A stretch of DNA of 64,000 bases from positions 1-64,000 of the forward strand of contig NZ_JAMXOE010000016.1 of assembly GCF_024055575.1 (NCBI RefSeq), given 5' to 3'. Of the stretch, positions 51,532-61,019 are shown piece by piece. The stretch's first letter is position 1; each line of letters opens with the position of its first letter. The translations under genes and the position numbers were made by a program. The notes beneath the pieces are model-generated. The model was not told where the DNA came from. It made no database searches and worked only from the letters and a program-made list of their open reading frames with translations. The stretch is from Mucilaginibacter flavidus (lineage in GTDB: Bacteria; Bacteroidota; Bacteroidia; Sphingobacteriales; Sphingobacteriaceae).

Positions 51532-52162
51532 TATAACGATAATAGGTGATTCACTGGCTTATAATCGCCCGGACGGGTTAGATAACAATCTGCGCTGGCC
51601 GGCGCTTTTAAAAGAAAAATTACCTGGTTATCAAATCAATAACCTCTCGTTGGGCTCGAGCACTAGTGATAGATTTAGAAAGGTCGGGGCATTGCTTTCC
51701 GATACAGATATTCTTATTGTTCAAATAGGTATAGTTGATTGCGCACCAAGGCTTTTTACGATGCTCGAAAACAAAATAATCGCCAGGCTACCATCATTTA
51801 TTTCAAAGCGAATAATAGCGCAGGTAAAAAAAAAGAGAACACAAAGCACTAACCGCAGCTATGTAAAACCTGAGATTTTTGAGCGGAATCTATTGGAACT
51901 TTTCAATACATTTGCCCGCAAAGTAGTACTTTACGTAAAAATTCTACCCGCAGGTAAAAGGTTTGTTTCCTTAAACCCAACGATTCAGAGTGCAATAACT
52001 CAATATAACGCCATTATTGATAAGTGTGCAAAAGATTATAAACACGTACATTTAATTGATTTGAAATTAAACGACATTGACGATTATACATTGGAAGACG
52101 GCTACCATCTTAACGCCAAAGGGCATTTGTTGATTTCAGAATTAATCACGGCGGCAGTGTAG
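51524..52162 (+). CDS. SGNH/GDSL hydrolase-like protein
   Basis: The 212-residue protein shows the SGNH blocks: 'ITIIGDSLAY' (nucleophile Ser in GDS), 'NLSLGSSTSD' (Gly block) and 'DGYHLNAKGH' (Asp and His). The third block, usually G-x-N-D, reads 'IGIVDCAP', so the Asn that helps hold the oxyanion is not evident. There is no signal peptide. In a polysaccharide cluster it may add or remove acetyl or other acyl groups on a sugar; with a changed block III it could also be non-hydrolytic. It overlaps the preceding gene by 8 bases. Confidence 0.72.
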   Translation: MSNITIIGDSLAYNRPDGLDNNLRWPALLKEKLPGYQINNLSLGSSTSDRFRKVGALLSDTDILIVQIGIVDCAPRLFTMLENKIIARLPSFISKRIIAQVKKKRTQSTNRSYVKPEIFERNLLELFNTFARKVVLYVKILPAGKRFVSLNPTIQSAITQYNAIIDKCAKDYKHVHLIDLKLNDIDDYTLEDGYHLNAKGHLLISELITAAV

Positions 52163-52174
52163 CGATAGTTGAAC

Positions 52175-53350
52175 ATGAATAAATTCATAAAATATTACTT
52201 ACTTTTTTTACCACTATTTTCTTTGATAGGCATTCTGGCTTCCATTTCCAGAAGCGTTTACCAAGACTCATACGTGGAAGAGTTTCTTATAGTAAGTGCG
52301 GCTTTAGATCTGATTATTTATTTACTTGGCTTTAAATATACCCTCGATAGGAAAATCACGGCATTATGTGCTCTTTTACTTGCAAGTGCGCTGATCGGCC
52401 TTTCGAATAATGATATCTCAAGGCGGTTTATCACGGATTTTACGCTGCCGTTCTTCTTTTTTGTTAAAGTTCTTGTTTTTAAAAAATATTGGTCTACCGC
52501 TGATTTCGGTAAATATGTTAAGGTTTACGTCAATTTGGCTTTTTATGGCAGTATAATATTGCTTCCTATTACTTATTATTTGTTTACAAGCTCAAATCAT
52601 AGCAGGTTGGCAATATTTCCGCCAATGGAATTACCGTTTGCAAATTTTATGTTGTCAAATACATTCTACGTAATCATATCTTTCTTCGTAATCCTGTTGT
52701 ATGGCAAGCGGGCTCAACTGGTGTCGGCTATTGTAGTTTTCCTCTGTTATACATTTGTATTTAAGCGAAAACAGATTGTTAAATTTTTATTTATTTTTTT
52801 AGTGGCAGTAGTTGTCGCGTTCTACGTGTTCGAAAACTATTCAAAAAATCTTGCTGTAAGCAGACTTAAAAACACCTTCGATTTATTTAAAAGCGAGGAA
52901 TCAACCAATTCCAACATCGATCAAATTTCGGCCGGCCGATTTAACGAATTCGAAACTATCCTCGCCCAGATGAGACCCGAAGATTATTTTCTGGGTAAAG
53001 GGATGGGTTTTGTTTACAATGTTGATACTGGCGGTGAATATATTAAAACATCCAACGCACATTTTTCGCCAATTGGTTTTCTATCAAAGTATGGTCTTAT
53101 TTTTACCCTATTTGTTTATTATTTTTTATTCTCAATTTTTCTGAAAACCAATAAAGCCTTGTTACGCGATAGAAATTATGTTATTGCCTTGGGAGTTTCG
53201 GTATTTATTTTTCTCGAGTCATTTTTCTCTTACGCGCTGTTTGTAACGCCTATTTTACCTGTTGCTTTGGGTATGATGCTTTCATTACAGAAGAAGCAAA
53301 ATATGCTGCGAACTGCACGGCGCAATGCAACACAGAGCATAAGCAAGTAA
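52175..53350 (+). CDS. Candidate Wzy-type repeat-unit polymerase
   Basis: A 391-residue protein with about 10-11 membrane helices, started at ATG 52175. A large loop contains 'SAGRFNEFETILAQMRPEDY' and 'FLGKGMGFVY', followed by 'HFSPIGFLSKYGLIFTLFVY', which fits the second periplasmic loop of Wzy/WaaL-like proteins (Arg in a GR motif, Gly-rich turn, His before the next helix). Wzy joins lipid-linked repeat units on the periplasmic side. Wzy sequences are poorly conserved, so topology, motif and location are the support. Confidence 0.72.
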   Translation: MNKFIKYYLLFLPLFSLIGILASISRSVYQDSYVEEFLIVSAALDLIIYLLGFKYTLDRKITALCALLLASALIGLSNNDISRRFITDFTLPFFFFVKVLVFKKYWSTADFGKYVKVYVNLAFYGSIILLPITYYLFTSSNHSRLAIFPPMELPFANFMLSNTFYVIISFFVILLYGKRAQLVSAIVVFLCYTFVFKRKQIVKFLFIFLVAVVVAFYVFENYSKNLAVSRLKNTFDLFKSEESTNSNIDQISAGRFNEFETILAQMRPEDYFLGKGMGFVYNVDTGGEYIKTSNAHFSPIGFLSKYGLIFTLFVYYFLFSIFLKTNKALLRDRNYVIALGVSVFIFLESFFSYALFVTPILPVALGMMLSLQKKQNMLRTARRNATQSISK

Positions 53351-53431
53351 TATTTTGATAAATGGACTTAAATGAGTTATTTTTGGAGCCAGTCATTATT
53401 CTTTCAAATAACATCTCAATACAAAACCGTT

Positions 53432-54316
53432 ATGAAAAATTTGTTTTTATTTTTGGCGATTATTTGCCTTGGAAGTTCAAATTTAATATCAAAAGTTCCA
53501 GAGTTTCATCAAAATCCTCAAGTTGGTAATTACCAGGACGATACCGGAACTTTGCAGGCTTATTTTGATAAAGGAGATGTAATAAATCTTCCGGCAGGTA
53601 AAGTGTTTAATATCTCCGGTACAGTTTACATCCGAAAGAACAGCCAAATCGTTTACGGTAATATGGCTGTTATTAAATACTCAGGAAGCGATGCTGCTAT
53701 AGGCTTTCAACGAGTTAACGATAAAAACTACCCTGTTAGAGTCACGATACAGGACCTTTCAATAAATGTTGAAGGCGCTGGCGCTGTAGGAATAAGATGG
53801 CAGGCATCTTATTCACAATTAAAAAATTGTGGTGTTTCCGTAGCTGGTAACAACGATACAGGCATTCAACTGTGTGGTGATGGTGCTAATGGAACAGGTA
53901 GTTACTACAACTTGTTTGAAAATTGCTTTGTACAGGGCGGAAAGCAAAAAGGCGCGACAGGGCAATATGGATGGAAATTCACCTACGACAAAAACGCCGC
54001 AAGCCGTTGTCCAAATTCAAATACATGGGTTGGCGGAAGAGTGGGTCAGTGCGATGTTGGCATGTATATTAACGGCGATGGTAATGTTATTAACCATATT
54101 GCCTCCGAGGGTTGCGGTATATCATTTTATTTCGATAATCCTGATAGCAAAGCGGGTTGTGTCTCTAATAAGGTTTTATATCCTTATATCGAAAGCTGCA
54201 AGACCGCTTTTAAATTTGGATCTAACGCAATCGGCTGCGTTGCATCTACGCCTTTTGTAACAAGCACGCCTTCATTAAAAGAAGATTTAGGAACCAGAAA
54301 TATATTTAATCAATAA
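53432..54316 (+). CDS. Secreted right-handed beta-helix protein (pectate lyase-like fold)
   Basis: The product from ATG 53432 has 294 residues with a signal peptide ('MKNLFLFLAIICLGSSNL'). The frame extends upstream to 53372 but without a better start. After cleavage comes a start typical of phage-spike/pectate-lyase-3 folds ('NYQDDTGTLQAYFDKGDVIN', 'LPAGKVFNISGTVYI') and then repetitive short strands ('DGNVINHIASEGCGISFYF'). Such periplasmic proteins in exopolysaccharide clusters are often lyases, epimerases or depolymerases; no catalytic site can be named here. Cys residues are numerous, suggesting disulfides. Confidence 0.7.
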   Translation: MKNLFLFLAIICLGSSNLISKVPEFHQNPQVGNYQDDTGTLQAYFDKGDVINLPAGKVFNISGTVYIRKNSQIVYGNMAVIKYSGSDAAIGFQRVNDKNYPVRVTIQDLSINVEGAGAVGIRWQASYSQLKNCGVSVAGNNDTGIQLCGDGANGTGSYYNLFENCFVQGGKQKGATGQYGWKFTYDKNAASRCPNSNTWVGGRVGQCDVGMYINGDGNVINHIASEGCGISFYFDNPDSKAGCVSNKVLYPYIESCKTAFKFGSNAIGCVASTPFVTSTPSLKEDLGTRNIFNQ

Positions 54317-54331
54317 ACTACCTGAATATTT

Positions 54332-56179
54332 ATGTGTGGAATTGTCGGGTACATTGCCTCTAAAAAGTTAAGTTTAAACGAAAGTTTGTTGGCCATGGTT
54401 CATCGTGGCCCTGATGCTAAAGGAGAATACTACTATCAACACAATCAGTTAAACGTGGGTTTGGGGCATTTGCGATTGAGCATAATTGACCTCTCAGAAG
54501 CAGGAAATCAACCTTTTCATTCGGAAGATCGCCGCTATTCAATTATTTTTAATGGAGAAATATATAATTATGCAAGTCTAAAAACGCATTTGGTCGACAA
54601 AGGCTACTCCTTTCAAAGCGGCAGTGATACCGAGGTCTTGCTAAAAATGTTTATCGAATACGGTGCCGATATGTTAAACAAACTGAACGGTATATTTGCA
54701 TTCTGTATCATCGATACCATTGCAAACAAAGTGTTTGTTGTCAGAGATCAACTCGGTATTAAGCCAATATATTTTTATTACGATAAAGAACTATTTGCTT
54801 TTGCATCTGAGATTAAAGGTTTAGAAAAGATTGCAGGTGTAAAAAAAACGTTGGATAAAGAGCAACTCACAGAGTTTTTAATGAGTGGCTTTTTATATGA
54901 GCCAGACACTGGCTTTAAAGAGATAAAGAAGATTAGACCCGGCACATATTCTATTATCAATCTCAACGACGATGCTGTGCATTACGAGGAGGTTGTTTAT
55001 TGGGAACCGGGCAAAAAACGTGTTAGCCTCGTTGATGTCGAAACTGAAGTGCGAAAGTCAATTAACGAGCAGACCGTGAGCGACGTGCCAGTTGGCATTT
55101 TTTTTAGCGGCGGCGTTGATTCCAGCATTATTTTAAGTGAGCTGCGAAAAAAAACTCAGGCATTTGTTGTACAAGCTTCGGCCGACGAGTACAAACAATC
55201 CGGAATGACCAGCGATTTCGACTATGCGAACAAAATCGCCGGCCTGTTTGATGCAGAGCTAAAAACTATTAAGATCTCAGATGACAACGCCTTGAGTGGC
55301 GACGATTTTTTGAAATTTGTGGAACACCTTGCAAAAGCAACTGAAGAGCCTATTGCAGATTTCACCTTCATCTCTTCGCAGTTGCTATCACGGGAAACAA
55401 AGAAACTTGGTTATACAGTAATTTTGAGTGGGATGGGCGCCGACGAAATATTCGCCGGTTATCCGAGGTATCAAATGCTTAAATTTAGAAAAGCTTTCGC
55501 AGTCGCTCAAATATTTATCAATCTATTTTTTTCGCGGGTTAAGTTCTTCCGGAAAAAAAAGGAACGATTTAATAATTTCTTAAAGGAAACGGACTTTATT
55601 TATGGTTATTCGAATCTAATTGGTGTTTTTTCAAAAAACGAAATATCGGAAATGTTGGTTGATAAACCTTATTTCGAAAGATTTAAAAACAAGCTGGAAA
55701 ATATTCTTAAGAACACAGACACCGATAGTGATCTAAAAAAAGCTATGAAACTTGATCTTTATGGTTTTTTAAGTCATAATTTCTCGGTCGCTGATAAATC
55801 AAGTATGCTCGAAAGCCAGGAAATGCGGGTACCACTGGCGACTAAGGAGCTTTTTGAACTTGGTTTTTCATTGGACGATGATGACTTGGTGAGTTTTAAA
55901 AAAACAAAAAAGCCTTTGAGAAATATCTTGCTGAAGGAGTTGCCGTCATCAATCGTCAACAGGCGTAAGGCGGGCTTTAATCCGCCCATGGACAATGCGG
56001 TAAAAGATTTGGGCTATCAAAAGGCTTTAAAATTTGCAGAAGACAATCGCCTATTCGAAATTATTAATCGACCTTATGTGGAAAATATTTTTGAAAGCCA
56101 CTATAAAGGAAAGAACAATAATACTTACAAGATATTTCAACTATTGTATTTGTCTTCCTGGTACAGTGTAAATTCCTAA
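54332..56179 (+). CDS. asnB: Glutamine-dependent amidotransferase, asparagine synthase (AsnB) family
   Basis: The 615-residue enzyme has the class II glutaminase domain with Cys2 as nucleophile ('MCGIVGYIA') and 'IFNGEIYNY', and the synthetase domain with the PP-loop 'SGGVDSS' (259-265) and 'ILSGMGADEIFAGYPRY'. Free asparagine synthesis is one possibility. Inside O-antigen clusters, relatives such as WbpS amidate the carboxyl of HexNAc uronic acids, and here the WecB and WecC-like genes make such a uronate. I favour sugar amidation; the sequence does not exclude asparagine synthesis. Confidence 0.88.
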   Translation: MCGIVGYIASKKLSLNESLLAMVHRGPDAKGEYYYQHNQLNVGLGHLRLSIIDLSEAGNQPFHSEDRRYSIIFNGEIYNYASLKTHLVDKGYSFQSGSDTEVLLKMFIEYGADMLNKLNGIFAFCIIDTIANKVFVVRDQLGIKPIYFYYDKELFAFASEIKGLEKIAGVKKTLDKEQLTEFLMSGFLYEPDTGFKEIKKIRPGTYSIINLNDDAVHYEEVVYWEPGKKRVSLVDVETEVRKSINEQTVSDVPVGIFFSGGVDSSIILSELRKKTQAFVVQASADEYKQSGMTSDFDYANKIAGLFDAELKTIKISDDNALSGDDFLKFVEHLAKATEEPIADFTFISSQLLSRETKKLGYTVILSGMGADEIFAGYPRYQMLKFRKAFAVAQIFINLFFSRVKFFRKKKERFNNFLKETDFIYGYSNLIGVFSKNEISEMLVDKPYFERFKNKLENILKNTDTDSDLKKAMKLDLYGFLSHNFSVADKSSMLESQEMRVPLATKELFELGFSLDDDDLVSFKKTKKPLRNILLKELPSSIVNRRKAGFNPPMDNAVKDLGYQKALKFAEDNRLFEIINRPYVENIFESHYKGKNNNTYKIFQLLYLSSWYSVNS

Positions 56180-56214
56180 AATTAAGAGATTACTCTCGAT
56201 AATATATAATTCTT

Positions 56215-57309
56215 ATGCTCATTGATATTATAGCAGGGGCGCGCCCCAATTTCATGAAGATTGCGCCAATTATCCGCGCCATCGAAGGCATGCAGGCAGC
56301 TGGCAGCAAAATAAATTACAGACTAATTCATACCGGTCAGCATTACGATAAGAAAATGTCGGGTGATTTTTTCGAACAATTGGGCATACCGGAGCCGGAT
56401 ATTAACCTGGAAGCAGGGGGCGGTACTCAGGCAGAACAAACCGCCGCAATTATGGTGCGCTATGAAAAGGTGCTTATGGAAACACGGCCGAACCTTGTCT
56501 TAGTAGTGGGCGACGTTACATCCACCATGGCCTGCTCCATAACAGCAAAAAAACTCAATAACATAAAAGTCGCACACGTTGAAGCTGGGATAAGAAGCGG
56601 TGACCTGACTATGCCCGAAGAAATAAACCGGATGGTGACAGATGCCATTACCGATTATTTTTTTACTACATCCGATACTGCAAACAATAATCTTAAAAAC
56701 GCGGGGATAGGAAAAGATAGAGTTTTTTTTGTAGGTAATACAATGATAGACACACTATTAACCCAGATGCCAAACTTTCAAAAACCATCAGTTTGGGATG
56801 AGATTGGATTACAGCCAAAGGAATATATTGTGATGACACTTCACCGCCCGGCAAATGTAGATGAAGAGGGAGGCTTACGTAAATTGATAACTGCTATAAT
56901 TGATTCCTCGCGCGGCATCCCCTTAATTTTCCCTGTCCATCCGCGTACAGCGAAAATGCTGGAAAGTTTAGGTATTGCGGCTCCTAATCTGCATATGATA
57001 GAGCCTTTGGGATACCTTGAGTTTAACTACCTTGTGAGGAATGCAAAAGCAGTTATAACAGATTCCGGAGGGATAACTGAAGAAACTACCGTGATGAATG
57101 TGCCTTGCATGACGTTGAGGAATAATACTGAACGGCCCGAAACTTGCGAAATAGGCACCAACGAATTATTGGGTACCGATCCAATAGCTATTCCTCCCGC
57201 ATTTGATACACTTTTTGCCGGGCAATGGAAAAAGGGAGAAATACCCGAGTTATGGGATGGTCATACTTCTGAAAGGATTCTTGATGTTATATTAAGTTTA
57301 AACTTATAG
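56215..57309 (+). CDS. wecB: UDP-N-acetylglucosamine 2-epimerase, non-hydrolysing
   Basis: The 364-residue GT-B-fold enzyme converts UDP-GlcNAc to UDP-ManNAc. Motifs include 'IAGARPNFMKIAPIIRAIEG', 'LIHTGQHYDKKMSGDFFEQL', 'VVGDVTSTMACSITAKKLN', 'VAHVEAGIRSGD', 'EEINRMVTDAITDYFFTTSD' and 'FPVHPRTAKML', with 'DSGGITEE' in the UDP-binding region. With the dehydrogenase at 38186 it gives a route to UDP-ManNAc uronic acid. It lies 35 bp after the AsnB gene. Confidence 0.93.
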   Translation: MLIDIIAGARPNFMKIAPIIRAIEGMQAAGSKINYRLIHTGQHYDKKMSGDFFEQLGIPEPDINLEAGGGTQAEQTAAIMVRYEKVLMETRPNLVLVVGDVTSTMACSITAKKLNNIKVAHVEAGIRSGDLTMPEEINRMVTDAITDYFFTTSDTANNNLKNAGIGKDRVFFVGNTMIDTLLTQMPNFQKPSVWDEIGLQPKEYIVMTLHRPANVDEEGGLRKLITAIIDSSRGIPLIFPVHPRTAKMLESLGIAAPNLHMIEPLGYLEFNYLVRNAKAVITDSGGITEETTVMNVPCMTLRNNTERPETCEIGTNELLGTDPIAIPPAFDTLFAGQWKKGEIPELWDGHTSERILDVILSLNL

Positions 57310-57316
57310 CGCAATT

Positions 57317-58906
57317 GTGGTAAAAAAAAGCTTATTACTTTTCAGGACCGTAAGGCATCTAAAATTAAAGCAAATAATTTACCAGTTTTACTACAGATTA
57401 AAACCGCGTAAAAACTTAGCGTCGTACAAACCCAACTCCGTAATTGGGTTGACCTTTAACGCACTACGTTTTACTACCGCCTATGAACTAACTGGTTTGG
57501 CTGGCGCAAATTGTAGTTTTACTTTTTTAAATCTTAAAAAAGATTTCGCCGGCACTATTAACTGGGACTACCAAGGTTATGGTAAACTATGGAATTACAA
57601 CCTGCAATATTTTAATTACCTGCACCAAACCGACATAACAGTAGAGCTAAAACAACAGTGGCTACATGACATCGGTTCGTGGTTAAATATAGGTAAACTT
57701 AAACTGGAACCATACCCGGTTGCATTGCGCGCAATAAACACTATAAGGTTTTTAAGTACCGAAAAACTTTCTGATCCTTTAATTATCGAAGACCTGTATG
57801 GGCAACTTAATTATCTGAACGATAATTTGGAATTCCATTTATTAGGCAATCATTTGCTGGAAAACGCCTTTGCTTTATTTATGGGAAGCAGCGTGTTTAA
57901 TAATAGCACCTGGGCTGAGACGTCAAAAAGAATTTTGTACGCCGAGCTAAATGAACAAATATTAAATGATGGCGGGCATTTTGAATTGAGCCCCATGTAT
58001 CATCAAATTATTTTATTTAGAGTACTGGAACTTATTGATTGGTACAGCAAAGTTGAAGATTACGATTGTGATTTTTTGAAATTTGTTACATCGAAAGCTG
58101 CTGAAATGTTAAAATGGTTGGAACTTATCACCTTTTCAAACGGCGATATCCCTCATTTTAATGACAGCGCTGACGGTATAGCCTTTACCAGCGCCGAATT
58201 ATTTGCATTTGCACGGCAATTAAACATTAAACCTAATGAAACGTTACAACTTAACGGTTCCGGGTACAGGAAGTATGTATCACCAAAATACGAATGCGTG
58301 GTTGATGCGGGAGATGTTGGGCCGTCTTATCAACCTGGGCATAGCCATTCAGACATGCTGTCATTTGTATTATATAGCAAGGGGATACCAATTATTGTAG
58401 ATACAGGCACGTCAACTTATCAAATAGGGACTAAAAGAACTTATGAACGCTCTACAAATGCCCATAATACTGTTGAACTTTCTGGATGTAATCAATCGGA
58501 AGTTTGGGGTGGCTTCAGGGTGGGCAGGCGGGCCGAAATTGAAATAACTAAAGACACTGAAACAGCACTTACCGCAGGGCATAACGGTTATCGAAAAAAA
58601 AATGTGGCTAATCACGAAAGAAATTTTATTTTTGCCGGCGATGTTGTAAGCATCATTGATGTTATAACAGGTGCGGATGAGCTATCCCTAAAGGCTCTAT
58701 TCCACTTTTATCCAAATTGTAAAGTTGAAATTCAAAATCCTAATAAGGTTTTTGTAAACAACATAGCAACTATTGAATTTACTGGTAAGAATAAACTCGA
58801 ACTGCAGGAGTACGAACTGGCAAATGGCTATAACAAGTACTTGACCGCTACATGTTTAACAGTTGAGTTTAAAAAGCAATTGCAAACTGAAATAACGTTG
58901 TTATAA
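57317..58906 (+). CDS. Heparinase II/III-like protein
   Basis: A 529-residue protein starting at a GTG. The N-terminal helical toroid ('WNYNLQYFNYLH', 'LLGNHLLENAFALFMGSSVF', 'DGGHFELSPMYHQ') and the C-terminal beta-sandwich ('GPSYQPGHSHSDMLSFVLYS', 'YERSTNAHNTVELSG', 'NHERNFIF') match the heparinase II/III family. His in 'GHSHSD' is a metal or catalytic candidate, and Tyr in 'SPMYHQ' the likely lyase base. There is no signal peptide, unlike secreted lyases, which is usual for the copies in surface-polysaccharide clusters. Its role there is unclear: trimming of the polymer or modification of a precursor are both possible. Confidence 0.85.
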   Translation: MVKKSLLLFRTVRHLKLKQIIYQFYYRLKPRKNLASYKPNSVIGLTFNALRFTTAYELTGLAGANCSFTFLNLKKDFAGTINWDYQGYGKLWNYNLQYFNYLHQTDITVELKQQWLHDIGSWLNIGKLKLEPYPVALRAINTIRFLSTEKLSDPLIIEDLYGQLNYLNDNLEFHLLGNHLLENAFALFMGSSVFNNSTWAETSKRILYAELNEQILNDGGHFELSPMYHQIILFRVLELIDWYSKVEDYDCDFLKFVTSKAAEMLKWLELITFSNGDIPHFNDSADGIAFTSAELFAFARQLNIKPNETLQLNGSGYRKYVSPKYECVVDAGDVGPSYQPGHSHSDMLSFVLYSKGIPIIVDTGTSTYQIGTKRTYERSTNAHNTVELSGCNQSEVWGGFRVGRRAEIEITKDTETALTAGHNGYRKKNVANHERNFIFAGDVVSIIDVITGADELSLKALFHFYPNCKVEIQNPNKVFVNNIATIEFTGKNKLELQEYELANGYNKYLTATCLTVEFKKQLQTEITLL

Positions 58907-58913
58907 AATTTAA

Positions 58914-60080
58914 ATGAAAAGAATTCTTTATTTGAGCTTTTATTTTGAACCCGATCTTTGTGCTGGCTCTTTCCGGAATTCGCCTTTAGCTAAAGAACTT
59001 GCTAAACAAGCTGATGGTAAGGTAATTATTGATATTATTACCACGCTGCCTAATCGATACAATACATTTGATGTAGGAGCTCCGGCATTTGAGGAACGGG
59101 ACAATATTACCATCAATCGCGTATTAATCCCGAAACACAAAAGCGGTTTTGCCGATCAGATTAACTCGTTTAAAACGTATTTTTTTGAGGCAGAGAAAAT
59201 AATAAAAGGTAAAAAATACGATATGGTATTTGCTTCATCGTCCAGGTTGTTTACCGCTTATCTGGGCTATAAAATTGCAAAAAAGCAAAAGATCCCATTG
59301 TATCTTGATATTCGGGATATTTTTACTGATACCATGAATGACGTCCTGAAAAACGCTATTCTAAAAACCGGAGTTTTGATGGTTTTAAAAAACATCGAAA
59401 AACGTGTGTTCAACTACGCAACTCATATTAATTTAATATCGGGCGGCTTTAGGTCGTATTTTGCCAAGTACAAAAAGCCTGCATATTCGTATTTTTCAAA
59501 CGGAATCGATCCCGAATTTTTAGATTTAAGCCCAAGCCCCGAAAATAATACCGGCCAGTGCTTGATAACCTATGCCGGAAACATAGGCGAAGGACAGGGA
59601 TTGCATAAAATTATACCCCAGGCTGCTAAAAGGCTCGGCGATAAGTACAAATTTTTAGTAATTGGTGATGGCGGCGTAAAGCAGAAATTATTAGAAGGAT
59701 TAAAAGCTGAGAATGTAACCAACGTTGAATTAAAAGAACCTGTTTCGCGAAAAGAGCTGCTCGAAATCTATAAAAAGTCGGACTTTTTATTTTTACATCT
59801 GAACGATTATGATGCGTTTAAAAAAGTACTTCCATCAAAAATTTTTGAGCTGGGGGCGTACGATAAACCAATGATAGCTGGGGTAGCAGGTTTCGCTAAC
59901 CAATTTATAAATGAGAATGTTCCTAATCATATTCTTTTTTTGCCGGGTGATGTGGATGACATGGTTAGCCAGCTAAAGAACTATACCTATACAACGGGCT
60001 TTCGCGAAGATTTTCTTCGTAAATTCAAACGGGAACAGATCAATACTGAAATGGCAAAATCTATTTTAGCCTACCTATAA
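58914..60080 (+). CDS. GT4-family glycosyltransferase (WbuB-like)
   Basis: The 388-residue GT-B enzyme has an N-terminal acceptor domain ('LYLSFYFEPDLCAGSFRNSP') and the GT4 donor domain: 'ITYAGNIGEGQGLHKIIPQA', 'FLVIGDGGVKQKLLEGL' and the E-x7-E region 'PSKIFELGAYDKPMIAGVAG'. The pattern is that of WbuB, which commonly adds the second sugar (often a deoxy-HexNAc) in O-antigen assembly. It lies next to the 4-keto reductase and the initiating transferase, so early chain assembly is likely. Its stop overlaps the next ATG (TAATG). Confidence 0.88.
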   Translation: MKRILYLSFYFEPDLCAGSFRNSPLAKELAKQADGKVIIDIITTLPNRYNTFDVGAPAFEERDNITINRVLIPKHKSGFADQINSFKTYFFEAEKIIKGKKYDMVFASSSRLFTAYLGYKIAKKQKIPLYLDIRDIFTDTMNDVLKNAILKTGVLMVLKNIEKRVFNYATHINLISGGFRSYFAKYKKPAYSYFSNGIDPEFLDLSPSPENNTGQCLITYAGNIGEGQGLHKIIPQAAKRLGDKYKFLVIGDGGVKQKLLEGLKAENVTNVELKEPVSRKELLEIYKKSDFLFLHLNDYDAFKKVLPSKIFELGAYDKPMIAGVAGFANQFINENVPNHILFLPGDVDDMVSQLKNYTYTTGFREDFLRKFKREQINTEMAKSILAYL

Positions 60081-61015
60081 TGAGCAAGATATTAATTTCA
60101 GGTGCAAATGGCTTTGTAGGTCTCAATCTCAGTAACTATTTGGCGAAGGCCGGTAACGAGATTTACCCATTATCGCGAAATGCCGGTAAGCAAGAAAATA
60201 ATGTTTTATGGAGTGATCTGGAGAGGATATCTGTATTAAAAATTGATGTTTTTATTCACCTTGCCGGCAAGGCTCATGACTTAAAAAATACTTCGGAGCC
60301 TGACGAGTATTTTAAGGTAAATACTGACTTGACTATAAAATTATTTAGCCAGTTTTTAAAAAGCACGGCGTCTGTTTTTATATATTTCAGCAGTGTTAAG
60401 GCGGCTGCCGATACGGTCGAAAATATTTTAAGCGAGGATGTCGTCCCGAATCCGAAGACGGTTTATGGCCAATCAAAATTCAAGGCCGAACAATATCTCT
60501 TGGCGCAAACACTTCCGCCCGAAAAAAAGTTATATATCTTAAGGCCGTGCATGATTCATGGCCCGGGCAATAAAGGAAATTTAAATTTACTATATAGGTT
60601 CGTTAGTAAGGGGATTCCCTACCCCTTTGCTGCATTTGAAAACAAGAGGTCTTTTTTATCAATTTCAAATCTTTGTTTTATAGTTGAAAAATTAGCCGGC
60701 GCCGTTAGCCCTGTGGGTGGTATTTACAACATTGCGGATGATGTGCCCTTATCTACTAACGAAGTAATTATAATAATTGCAGAAACCAATCACTTAAAAT
60801 CCAAATTGTGGAAGATAAATCGCAAACTTATTGAGCAGATTGCTTTTGTTGGCGATAAATTGCGATTGCCAATAAACACAGAACGGCTAAAAAAGCTCAC
60901 TGAAAATTATGTAGTAAGTAACAGCAAGATAAAAAAGGCACTGGCGATAAGTCATTTGCCCATTTCATCGGCCGACGGACTAAAAAGCACCATCAGCAGT
61001 TTCCAGAATCAATAA
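60080..61015 (+). CDS. WbpV-like nucleotide-sugar 4-keto reductase/epimerase (extended SDR)
   Basis: A 311-residue SDR with 'ILISGANGFVGLNLSNYLAK', 'FIHLAGKAHD', 'FIYFSSVKAAAD' and catalytic 'VYGQSKFKAEQ' (Tyr-x3-Lys). It is located directly before the initiating phosphoglycosyltransferase and near the WbpM-type dehydratase, the arrangement in which WbpV-like enzymes reduce UDP-4-keto-6-deoxy-GlcNAc to UDP-QuiNAc or UDP-FucNAc. Which epimer forms cannot be told from the sequence. It is separated from the next gene by 4 bp. Confidence 0.83.
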   Translation: MSKILISGANGFVGLNLSNYLAKAGNEIYPLSRNAGKQENNVLWSDLERISVLKIDVFIHLAGKAHDLKNTSEPDEYFKVNTDLTIKLFSQFLKSTASVFIYFSSVKAAADTVENILSEDVVPNPKTVYGQSKFKAEQYLLAQTLPPEKKLYILRPCMIHGPGNKGNLNLLYRFVSKGIPYPFAAFENKRSFLSISNLCFIVEKLAGAVSPVGGIYNIADDVPLSTNEVIIIIAETNHLKSKLWKINRKLIEQIAFVGDKLRLPINTERLKKLTENYVVSNSKIKKALAISHLPISSADGLKSTISSFQNQ

Positions 61016-61019
61016 TTTT

